The translations under genes were made by a program, and so were the position numbers. Of a DNA stretch of 64,000 nucleotides, positions 17,796-24,560 are shown in pieces. Numbering within the stretch: position 1 is the stretch's first letter; each line of letters opens with the position of its first letter. Origin of the DNA: Frateuria_A sp049727805 (GTDB lineage Bacteria; Pseudomonadota; Gammaproteobacteria; Xanthomonadales; Rhodanobacteraceae); contig NZ_JBCNYA010000018.1 of NCBI RefSeq assembly GCF_049727805.1, forward strand, positions 1 through 64,000. The letters are read 5' to 3'. The notes beneath the pieces are model-generated. The model did no database searches. It was given only the letters and a program-made list of their open reading frames with translations, and was not told the DNA's origin.

Positions 17796-18194
17796 GTGAC
17801 CAAGCTGTTCCTGCGGCGCCTGCCGCTCCTCGCCGCGGCTGCGCTCCTGCTCGGCCCGATCGTCGGCCCGCGGCCGGCCTTTGCCGGCGACCCCTCCGCC
17901 GGCAAGGACGTGTTCCGTTCCGAATGCAGCGAATGCCACAGCCTCCGCGAGGGCCGCAACAAGAAGGGCCCGAGCCTGTTCGGCATCGTGGGACGGCATG
18001 CCGGATCGCTACCGGACTACCGCTACACGGACGCGCTCAAGCAGGCGGGCTGGACATGGACGCCACAGAAGTTGCAGTGGTATCTGTCGCAGCCGGCCAG
18101 GCAAGCCAATCCCGGCACGCGAATGAAATACGATGGTCTGGATGACGCCGAACAGCGAGACGATCTCATCAGTTTCCTGGGCACGTTGCACTGA
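17796..18194 (+). CDS. Class I periplasmic cytochrome c (132 aa)
   Basis: Secreted monoheme cytochrome. A signal peptide (core LLAAAALLLGPIV, cleavage after AFA) precedes the heme motif CSECH near residues 44-48. GPSLFGIVGR comes next, and a distal Met ligand is likely in the PGTRMKYDGL stretch near 107-110. The end, DLISFLGTLH, is the usual C-terminal helix. The start is GTG, with GGGAG upstream. It follows the cytochrome-porin by 31 bases and would be a soluble electron shuttle between the inner-membrane cytochrome b and the outer-membrane heme. Confidence 0.88.
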   Translation: MTKLFLRRLPLLAAAALLLGPIVGPRPAFAGDPSAGKDVFRSECSECHSLREGRNKKGPSLFGIVGRHAGSLPDYRYTDALKQAGWTWTPQKLQWYLSQPARQANPGTRMKYDGLDDAEQRDDLISFLGTLH

Positions 18195-18243
18195 CGCCTC
18201 CCGGGGCTCGGGCGGGCCGTTGCCGCGGCCTGCCCGTTCGCGC

Positions 18244-18957
18244 GTGCGCGTCCCGTGCGCCGTCTTCGTGCTGTTCTCCATGGCCTGCCTGCACGGCCGG
18301 CTGCACGCCCAGTCCGCCCCGCTGGGCGGGTCGGTGGCGCTGACCTCGCAACTGGTCGATCGCGGCCTGCCCATCACCGCCACCACGCCGGTGCTGCAGG
18401 CCGCGCTGCGCTGGGACTCGCCGGGCGGCTGGTCGCTGGGTGCGGCGGGCGCCAGCGAACTGCGCTCGCCGCGGCTGGCCGAGGGCATGCTGCACGCGGC
18501 CTATTCCTGGCCGCTGTCGGCCAACTGGCAGATGCAGGCGAGCCTGCTCTACTACGACGCGCCGCGGCGCGGGCGGGCGCGGTCTTACCGGCGGGCCGAG
18601 GCGGATCTGGCCTGGATCTACCGCGACGTGTTCACCCTCAACCTGGCGGCGCTGCGCCCGCTCGGCAGCCGCGCCGGCCGCACCAACCCCGCGGCCGAGG
18701 CCAACCTGCGCTGGCCGCTCTCAAGCCATCTCTCGCTGCTGGCGGGCGTGGGTGTGGCGCGGTTCCAGCACGGCTCCTACGGCTACTACGGGGAGCAGTA
18801 TTCGGAGTATTACCGTTACGGCCAGGTGGGACTGGCATGGAGCGCGGGCCGCTGGCACGTCGAGCTCGACCGTATCGCCACCCGCGACGCGCCCCGGTCG
18901 CGGCGCGGCACCGGCGGGTTGTCGCCCTGGCTGGCCTCGGTGTCCTGGTCCTTCTGA
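18244..18957 (+). CDS. Outer-membrane beta-barrel protein of unknown function, TIGR02001-like (237 aa)
   Basis: A signal peptide (AVFVLFSMACLHGRLHAQS) is followed by a barrel-like sequence starting LGGSVALTSQLVDRGLPIT, which resembles the TIGR02001 (Gcw_chp) family of proteobacterial outer-membrane proteins. The chain ends SVSWSF with a terminal Phe, as expected for a barrel. The start is uncertain: an ATG at 18133 would overlap the cytochrome gene by 62 bases, so I prefer a GTG at 18244 just ahead of the signal peptide. No heme motif is present. Context suggests it belongs to the redox or envelope module. Confidence 0.65.
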   Translation: MRVPCAVFVLFSMACLHGRLHAQSAPLGGSVALTSQLVDRGLPITATTPVLQAALRWDSPGGWSLGAAGASELRSPRLAEGMLHAAYSWPLSANWQMQASLLYYDAPRRGRARSYRRAEADLAWIYRDVFTLNLAALRPLGSRAGRTNPAAEANLRWPLSSHLSLLAGVGVARFQHGSYGYYGEQYSEYYRYGQVGLAWSAGRWHVELDRIATRDAPRSRRGTGGLSPWLASVSWSF

Positions 18958-19024
18958 CCCGCCTGGAGCAACCTTTTCCCACCGAATGCGCACCTACCGG
19001 GCAAACGGTCGCCTTCCGACAGCC

Positions 19025-19609
19025 ATGAACGATGCCGACACCCACGACGACGACACCGACCGCATGCTGCTCCAGCGCATGGCCGCGGGCGATCGCGGCG
19101 CGCTGGCGGTGCTCTATCGCAGCTACCACGGCCGGCTGTGCCGCTTTCTCTCGCGCCTGACCCGCCGCCCGGACGTCATCGAGGAAGTCATCAACGACTG
19201 CTTCTGGATCGCCTGGCAGAAGGCCGCCGGCTTCCGCGGCGATTCGCGGGTGTCGACCTGGATCATGGGCATCGCCTACCGTTGCGGACTGAAGGCCCTG
19301 CGCCAGCATGGCGACGAACCGATCGAAGACGACCCGGTACGCGACGAGCGCGCCTCGGCGCACGACCCGGGCGAGGATCGCGAACTGCGCGACTGGCTCG
19401 CCAAGGGCCTGGAGCGGCTGTCGGTCGACCAGCGCGTGGTGGTCGAACTGGTCTATGGCGTGGGCCACAGCCTCGATGACGTCGCGGTGATCATGCAATG
19501 CCCGGTGGGCACGGTGAAGGCACGGCTGTTCTATGCGCGCGTGAAGCTGCGCAACGTGCTGCCGGCGCTGGCGGGCGAATCCATTCCGCATCAAGAGAAC
19601 GTGCCATGA
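19025..19609 (+). CDS. ECF-type RNA polymerase sigma factor (194 aa)
   Basis: Sigma-70 family protein of the extracytoplasmic-function type. Region 2 spans about residues 27-95 (YRSYHGRLCRFLSRLTRRP, then DCFWIAWQKAAGFRGDS). Region 4 spans about 130-180 (GLERLSVDQRVVVEL, LDDVAVIMQCPVGTVKARL), the -35-binding helix-turn-helix. The ATG giving MNDADTHDD lies 67 bases after the outer-membrane gene. The anti-sigma gene begins inside its stop codon, so the pair is translationally coupled. It probably controls this cluster; no typical ECF promoter could be assigned with confidence. Confidence 0.9.
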   Translation: MNDADTHDDDTDRMLLQRMAAGDRGALAVLYRSYHGRLCRFLSRLTRRPDVIEEVINDCFWIAWQKAAGFRGDSRVSTWIMGIAYRCGLKALRQHGDEPIEDDPVRDERASAHDPGEDRELRDWLAKGLERLSVDQRVVVELVYGVGHSLDDVAVIMQCPVGTVKARLFYARVKLRNVLPALAGESIPHQENVP

Positions 19610-20223
19610 CCTTTCCGAACAGGTGCGCCCGTGCCTGGGAGGCCATGCCCTGGGTCCTGCAGGGCACCGCGGCGCCGCAAGACAACGAGTGGCTGACGCA
19701 GCACCTGGCGCAGTGCGAGGCTTGCCGCGCCGAGTTCGAACAGCAGAGCCGGCTGCGGCTGGCGCTGTCGCTGCCGGCGGATGTCGGGCTCGATCCGAAC
19801 GCCGGCCTGGACCGGCTGATGGCGCGGCTGGACCAGCCCGAACCGGCCGAGCCGCCGCAGTCCGTGCGGACCAGCCCATGGCTGAGCCGGGCGCTGGCGG
19901 CCGCGGTGCTGGTGCAGGCGCTCGGCATCGGCATCCTCGGCGCCAAGCTGTGGTGGGAGAACCCGGCGCCGGCCTATCGCACGTTGAGCCAGGACACGGC
20001 GCCGGCCGTGCGCGGCGCCATCCACGTGGTGCCGGACGCCGGCATGAAACTGGCCGACTGGGACGCGCTGCTGCGCGGCCTGGGCCTGCAGGTGGTCGAC
20101 GGACCCAACGACGTGGGCGCCTACACCGTGGTCGCCACGCGCGGCTCGGCGCAGGACACCGTCAAGCGCCTGCGCGCGACGCAGGGCATCCGCCTGGCCG
20201 AGCCCGTCGACGCGCGTCCATGA
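19606..20223 (+). CDS. Membrane-bound zinc-finger anti-sigma factor (205 aa)
   Basis: The N-terminal cytoplasmic domain has the HX3CX2C zinc motif of anti-sigma domains (H33, C37, C40). One transmembrane helix at about residues 95-115 (AAAVLVQALGIGILGAKLWW) anchors it, and a periplasmic C-terminal domain of about 85 residues follows. It would sequester the co-translated ECF sigma factor and release it on an envelope signal. The ATG overlaps the sigma stop, and its own stop overlaps the start of a subtilase lipoprotein, raising the possibility that the protease takes part in signalling. Confidence 0.85.
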   Translation: MTFPNRCARAWEAMPWVLQGTAAPQDNEWLTQHLAQCEACRAEFEQQSRLRLALSLPADVGLDPNAGLDRLMARLDQPEPAEPPQSVRTSPWLSRALAAAVLVQALGIGILGAKLWWENPAPAYRTLSQDTAPAVRGAIHVVPDAGMKLADWDALLRGLGLQVVDGPNDVGAYTVVATRGSAQDTVKRLRATQGIRLAEPVDARP

Positions 20224-21521
20224 CGCGAGGCGCCATGAAGCCGGCCACGCTGCTGTTGATCGTGCTTGCGCTCGGCCTGGCCGCGTGCGCGCCGGTGCGG
20301 CCGGCCACGCGCCAGCCGGCGGCGGTCCAGGCCGACGTGGCGTCGATGGACAGCGCGCGCGACATCGTGCTGGCGGTGGCCAACCCGATCGAACCGCCGG
20401 CCATGCATGCCGGCTCCAGCCTGCTCGGCTACGCGGCGCCGGCGCATTACGGTGCCGGCCGGCGCGCCGCCGCCACGCTCGACGAGCTGCAGCAGCATTA
20501 CGGCTGGAGCGAGGTGGCTGGCTGGCCGATCAAGTCACTCAAGCTCTACTGCATCGTGTTGCGGCCGGCGCCGGGCACCAGCCGCGAGGCGATGCTGCAG
20601 GCGCTGGGCAAGGACGCGCGCGTGGCCCTGGCCGAGCCGCTGCACGATTACGCCACCTATGCAGACCAACAGCCGCGCGCGCAGCGCTACAACGATCCCT
20701 ACGCAGAACTGCAGCGCGGCTTCGTCGAGACCGACGCGGCACTCGCGCACAGCGTCAGCCAGGGGAAAGGCGCCGGGGTCGCGGTGGTCGACACCGGCGC
20801 CGACCTGGCTCACCCGGAACTGGAGGGACACATCCGCGCGACGCAGAACCTGGTCGACGATGACGCGCAGGCCTTCAACAACGATCGCCACGGCACCGAG
20901 GTGGCCGGCATCATCGCCGCCACCGGGAACAATCATCAGGGCATCGTGGGCATCGCGCCCGACGCGGCGATCAGCGTGTACAAGGCCTGCTGGTATCCCG
21001 GCGCCGACGCACGCGGCGCGCGCTGCAACTCTTTCACCCTGGCCAAGGCGCTGGCGGCGATCCTCGACACCGACGCGCGCATCGTCAACCTGAGCCTGGG
21101 CGGGCCGGCTGATCCGCTGCTGGGGCAACTGCTCGGGCAGTTGCTGGAGCAGGGCCGCATCGTGGTCGCCGCGATGCCGCCCGGCGGCGGCCTGGGCGGG
21201 TTCCCAGACAACCGGCCGGGCGTGCTGGTGGTCCGCGTCACCGCGGGCACGCCGGCGCCAGCGGGCGTGCTGAGCGCGCCCGGGCACGACATTCTCAGTA
21301 CCGAACCGGGCGGGGGCTACGACTTCAGCTCCGGTTCCTCGATGGCCGCCGCCCACGTGAGCGGCATCGTCGCGTTGCTGCTCACGCTCGATCCGCGACT
21401 GAGTGCGGACGCGGTGCGGCGACTGCTGCTGGCAAGCAGCAAGCGCACCGCCGACGGGTTGCAGGTCGATGCGGCCGCGGCCGTCGCGCGGCTGCAGCGC
21501 CTCGCCCTGGCGACGCGCTGA
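20220..21521 (+). CDS. S8 (subtilisin-like) serine protease lipoprotein (433 aa)
   Basis: Lipoprotein signal with lipobox LAAC (acylated C23), a propeptide-like region to about residue 180, then a subtilase domain. The triad is D191 in VVDTGADL, H224 in RHGTEVAG, and S374 in SGSSMAAAHVSG. The stretch where subtilisins carry the oxyanion Asn (usually AAGN) reads VVAAMPPGGG here, so that residue appears to be missing and activity may be altered. It is anchored in the envelope and co-translated with the anti-sigma gene through an ATGA overlap. Candidate roles are processing of the anti-sigma factor or of an envelope protein; the target is unknown. Confidence 0.82.
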   Translation: MTRGAMKPATLLLIVLALGLAACAPVRPATRQPAAVQADVASMDSARDIVLAVANPIEPPAMHAGSSLLGYAAPAHYGAGRRAAATLDELQQHYGWSEVAGWPIKSLKLYCIVLRPAPGTSREAMLQALGKDARVALAEPLHDYATYADQQPRAQRYNDPYAELQRGFVETDAALAHSVSQGKGAGVAVVDTGADLAHPELEGHIRATQNLVDDDAQAFNNDRHGTEVAGIIAATGNNHQGIVGIAPDAAISVYKACWYPGADARGARCNSFTLAKALAAILDTDARIVNLSLGGPADPLLGQLLGQLLEQGRIVVAAMPPGGGLGGFPDNRPGVLVVRVTAGTPAPAGVLSAPGHDILSTEPGGGYDFSSGSSMAAAHVSGIVALLLTLDPRLSADAVRRLLLASSKRTADGLQVDAAAAVARLQRLALATR

Positions 21522-21539
21522 CGGCTCCTGCGCAGGCGG

Positions 21540-23846
21540 CTACAGCGGCGTGAGGTTGGCGTAGGCGGCCACCAGCCACTTGCTGCCCGCGCCGGCGAAG
21601 TTCACCTGCAGCCGCGTGTGCGCGCCGCTGCCCTCGGCGCTCACCACCACGCCTTCGCCGAAGCTCGGGTGGCTGACGCGCTGGCCGAGCTTCACCGGCA
21701 GGCTTTCCTCCAGCGTGGAGGTGTCGGCGTAGCGGCCGGCGTAGAGCGGACGGCTGAGCTGCACGCGCGGGCGCACCTCGTCGATCAGCTCGGCGGGCAT
21801 CTCGGCAAGGAAGCGCGAGGGGCGGGCGAGCATCTCGGTGCCGTGCATGCGGCGCGACTCGGCATGGGTCACCACCAGCCGCTCGCGCGCGCGGGTGATG
21901 CCCACGTAGGCCAGCCGGCGTTCCTCCTCCAGCCGGCTCTCGTCCTCGGTCGAGCGCTGGCTGGGGAACAGGCCTTCCTCCATGCCGACCAGGAACACCA
22001 GCGGGAACTCCAGGCCCTTGGCCGAGTGCAGTGTCATCAGTTGCACGCAGTCGTCCCAGGCTTCGCCCTGGCCCTCGCCCGCCTCGAGCGCGGCGTGCGA
22101 CAGGAAGGCGGAGAGTTCGGTGAGGCCCGCCTCGAGGTCTTCCGGCGTCATGGCGAAGCGGCTGGCGACGTTGACCAGTTCGTCGAGGTTTTCCACGCGC
22201 GCTTCGCCGTTGCCACGGCTGTGCTTCTCGTAGTGGTCGCGCAGGCCGGTGTGGGTGATGGCGTGGTCGACCTGTTCGGCGAGGGTGAGGCTCTCGTGAT
22301 TCTGAGCCCTCTCCCCCGAATGAGAATAAGGATGGGGGAGAGGGTTGGGTGAGGGGCTGGGTTGGCCTGAAGTTTCCGCTTCGGGCGGCCCCTCACCCCA
22401 GCCCTCTCCCCGGAGGGGAGAGGGAGCAAAATCACGCGCCATCTGGTCGATCAACGCAAGGAACGCCTTCACCGCGTTCTTGGCGCGACCAGCCAGCTCC
22501 CGCCCATCGGTCAGCTCGCCCAGCGCCGCCTCCCACATCGAGCTGCCCTCCGCCCGCGCGCGCCGGCGCAGCACATCCAGCGTGCGGTCGCCGATGCCGC
22601 GCGGCGGCGTGTTCACCGCACGCTCGAAGGCGGCATCGTCGTGGCGGTTGGCGGTCAGCCGCAGGTAGGCCAGCGCGTCCTTGATCTCGGCGCGCTCGAA
22701 GAAGCGCAGGCCGCCGTAGACGCGGTACTTGATGTTGCGCTGGCTGAGCTGTTCCTCGAAGTTGCGCGACTGCGCGTTGGAGCGGTAGAGGATCGCGCAG
22801 TCCTTCGCGCTGCCGTGCTCGTTGACGTATTCGCGGATACGCTCGATCACGAAGCGCGCCTCGTCCTGCTCGTTGTACGCGGCGTACAGCGCGATGCGCT
22901 CGCCCGCCTCGCCGGCGGTCCAGAGCTGCTTGCCCAGGCGGCCGCCGTTGCGCGCGATCACGCTGTTGGCGGCTTTCAGGATGGTGGCGGTGGAGCGGTA
23001 GTTCTGCTCCAGCTTGATCGTGCGCGCGCCGGGGAAATCGCGCAGGAACTGCTGCATGTTCTCCACCTTGGCGCCGCGCCAGCCGTAGATCGACTGGTCG
23101 TCGTCGCCCACGGCGAAGACTTTCCCGACGTTCCCGGCGAGCACGCGGATCCATGCGTACTGCAGTGCGTTGGTGTCCTGGAACTCGTCGATCAGCAGGT
23201 GGCGCCAGCGCTGCTGGTAATGCTCCAGCACGGCCGGGTTCTTCAGCCACAGCTCGTGCGCGCGCAGCAGCAGTTCGGCGAAGTCGACCAGGCCGGCGCG
23301 GCGGCAGGCGTCCTCATAGGCGCTGTAGATCTGCACCAGCGTGCGGGTGACCGGGTGGTTGCCGTGCTCGATGGCGTCCGGGCGCTTGCCCTCGTCCTTC
23401 CAGCCGTTGATCTGCCAGGTCGCCTGGCGCGGCGGGAAGCGTGCCTCGTCCAGGCCGAGCCCGGCCACCACGCGCTTGACCAGCCGCTGCTGGTCGTCGG
23501 CATCGAGGATCTGGAAGCCTTCCGGCAGCCCGGCTTCGCGCCAGTGCCGGCGCAGCAGGCGGTGGGCGATGCCGTGGAAGGTGCCGACGGTGAGGCCGGT
23601 GGTGCCGCCGGGGATCAACTGGTCCAGCCGCGCGCGCATCTCGCCGGCGGCCTTGTTGGTGAAGGTGACCGCCAGGATCGCCCATGGCGGCACGCGCTCG
23701 ACCTGGGTCAGCCAGCCGATGCGGTGGGTCAGTACGCGGGTCTTGCCGGAACCGGCGCCGGCCAGCACCAGGTAGTGGCCGGGCGGGGCGCAGACGGCTT
23801 CGCGCTGCGCGTCGTTGAGCGAGTCGATCAGGTACGAAACATCCAT
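21540..23846 (-). CDS. uvrD: DNA helicase II UvrD (768 aa)
   Basis: SF1A 3'-5' helicase used in mismatch and nucleotide-excision repair. The N-terminus MDVSYLIDSLNDAQREAV matches UvrD closely. Walker A is GAGSGKTR near residue 32, motif II is in DEFQDTNALQY, and motif III in GDDDQSIYGWRGA. The C-terminal GSKWLVAAYANLTPL is the conserved UvrD tail. Residues about 475-513 are an insertion encoded by a pair of inverted genomic repeats and explain why the protein is about 45 residues longer than usual. The ATG at MDVSYL is preferred over one seven codons upstream because it matches family starts. It converges with the protease gene. Confidence 0.93.
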   Translation of the reverse strand: MDVSYLIDSLNDAQREAVCAPPGHYLVLAGAGSGKTRVLTHRIGWLTQVERVPPWAILAVTFTNKAAGEMRARLDQLIPGGTTGLTVGTFHGIAHRLLRRHWREAGLPEGFQILDADDQQRLVKRVVAGLGLDEARFPPRQATWQINGWKDEGKRPDAIEHGNHPVTRTLVQIYSAYEDACRRAGLVDFAELLLRAHELWLKNPAVLEHYQQRWRHLLIDEFQDTNALQYAWIRVLAGNVGKVFAVGDDDQSIYGWRGAKVENMQQFLRDFPGARTIKLEQNYRSTATILKAANSVIARNGGRLGKQLWTAGEAGERIALYAAYNEQDEARFVIERIREYVNEHGSAKDCAILYRSNAQSRNFEEQLSQRNIKYRVYGGLRFFERAEIKDALAYLRLTANRHDDAAFERAVNTPPRGIGDRTLDVLRRRARAEGSSMWEAALGELTDGRELAGRAKNAVKAFLALIDQMARDFAPSPLRGEGWGEGPPEAETSGQPSPSPNPLPHPYSHSGERAQNHESLTLAEQVDHAITHTGLRDHYEKHSRGNGEARVENLDELVNVASRFAMTPEDLEAGLTELSAFLSHAALEAGEGQGEAWDDCVQLMTLHSAKGLEFPLVFLVGMEEGLFPSQRSTEDESRLEEERRLAYVGITRARERLVVTHAESRRMHGTEMLARPSRFLAEMPAELIDEVRPRVQLSRPLYAGRYADTSTLEESLPVKLGQRVSHPSFGEGVVVSAEGSGAHTRLQVNFAGAGSKWLVAAYANLTPL
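22307..22424. repeat. Inverted REP pair inserted in frame inside uvrD
   Basis: Two oppositely oriented copies of the CCCTCTCCCC/GGGGAGAGGG palindrome (22307-22356 and 22389-22424), each with its GGGTGAGGGG-type extension, lie within the uvrD reading frame without breaking it. In the helicase frame they read APSPLRGEGWGEG and PSPSPNPLPHPY, low-complexity peptides seen when this repeat is translated. The flanking protein sequence (IDQMARDF before, SLTLAEQVDHA after) is ordinary UvrD. Confidence 0.88.
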
Positions 23847-23903
23847 CCACCGATTGTACCGGTGCATGTCGACCGCGCCGCGCGAACGCGGCGCGGTTGG
23901 AGA

Positions 23904-24122
23904 TCAGCCTTTCTTGACGAAGCCGCCGATGGTCAGCAGGCCGCCGACCACGATGCCGGCGATGCCGATCCATTGCGGCACGGCCTTGTCGTGCGTGGCC
24001 TCGATCTTGGCGGGCCCAAGCTGTGCCACGGTATCGGTCTGCTTGTAGCTGCCGTTGCCTAGGGTCACCCAGATGCCTGCGACCAGCAGGATGATGCCGA
24101 CGATGATGAGTCCTGCACGCAT
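23904..24122 (-). CDS. Small two-helix membrane protein (72 aa)
   Basis: Two hydrophobic helices (residues 3-20, LIIVGIILLVAGIWVTL, and 50-68, WIGIAGIVVGGLLTIGGFV) enclose a short polar loop. It resembles small DUF3185-like membrane proteins, but I am not certain of the family. A strong GGAGGCGG ribosome-binding site precedes the ATG. It lies downstream of the sX13-like RNA gene on the same strand, separated from it by that RNA's terminator. No function is known. Confidence 0.72.
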   Translation of the reverse strand: MRAGLIIVGIILLVAGIWVTLGNGSYKQTDTVAQLGPAKIEATHDKAVPQWIGIAGIVVGGLLTIGGFVKKG

Positions 24123-24180
24123 GAGCCGCCTCCTCGGTTGGTGTGCGCCCGATCATAGCGAGCACGGCCGTGAACGGGCG

Positions 24181-24217
24181 AAAAAAAGCCCCGAAGGCTA
24201 GGGGGAACCTTCGGGGC
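24181..24217 (-). terminator. Rho-independent terminator of the sX13-like RNA
   Basis: A nine-base-pair stem (CCCCGAAGG with CCTTCGGGG) encloses a C-rich loop on the minus strand and is followed by seven T residues on that strand. It forms the 3' hairpin of the small RNA upstream and separates it from the small membrane-protein gene. Confidence 0.85.
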
Positions 24218-24310
24218 CGGGGGTGGATGCGAAGCCCAGGGGAGAGGTTCGCATCCAGGTGGCCCGCTCAGGGAGGTGGACGGGCCGAGGATGCCGTTGC
24301 GTGCATCCGG
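24183..24310 (-). ncRNA. sX13: sX13-like small regulatory RNA
   Basis: Between polA and the next minus-strand gene lies a compact series of hairpins on the minus strand. These are a possible small stem at 24289-24308, GGCCCG..CGGGCC at 24261-24286 with a loop containing CCTCCC, GGATGCGAA..TTCGCATCC at 24225-24256 with a loop containing CTCCCC, and a Rho-independent terminator whose loop holds CCCCC. Several hairpins with C-rich loops and a location downstream of polA are the hallmarks of Xanthomonas sX13, a trans-acting RNA that binds G-rich leader regions. The 5' end is estimated: TTGAAA at 24344-24339 (minus) could be a -35 box, but the -10 is weak. Homology is inferred from structure and synteny, not alignment. 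Confidence 0.72.
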
Positions 24311-24402
24311 AACCTTGGATGCGTCCGGGATGGGAAAGTTTCAAGGGAAGCGTTCGCGGTGGCCGGAACAGGTCAGGATCCGTTCATGCGCACGATCTTG
24401 CT

Positions 24403-24548
24403 CCCTCTCCCCTCCGGGGAAAGGGCTGGGGTGAGGGGTGGGACTCGCGGGGAAGCGAATCTGGGCCAGACGTCCTTTTAACTCTTTCGCGAGCCCAGCC
24501 CCTCACCCAACCCTCTCCCCCATCCTTGATGGGTAGCGGGGAAGAGGG
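24403..24548. repeat. Inverted pair of REP-like palindromes downstream of polA
   Basis: Copies at 24403-24438 and 24499-24548 face each other, in the same arrangement as the pairs at 15508 and 22307. They occupy most of the space between the sX13-like RNA and the polA stop codon, so the transcript leaving polA would end in strong hairpins. No gene is visible between 24218 and 24560 apart from the small RNA. Confidence 0.85.
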
Positions 24549-24560
24549 CTCAGGTGAGCG

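Noticed and set aside
24465..24476. Half of the purH/gltB palindrome (GGCCAGACGTCC) between REP copies
   Set aside because: Only one arm matches and it lies within the repeat-pair spacer downstream of polA, so it is most likely chance.
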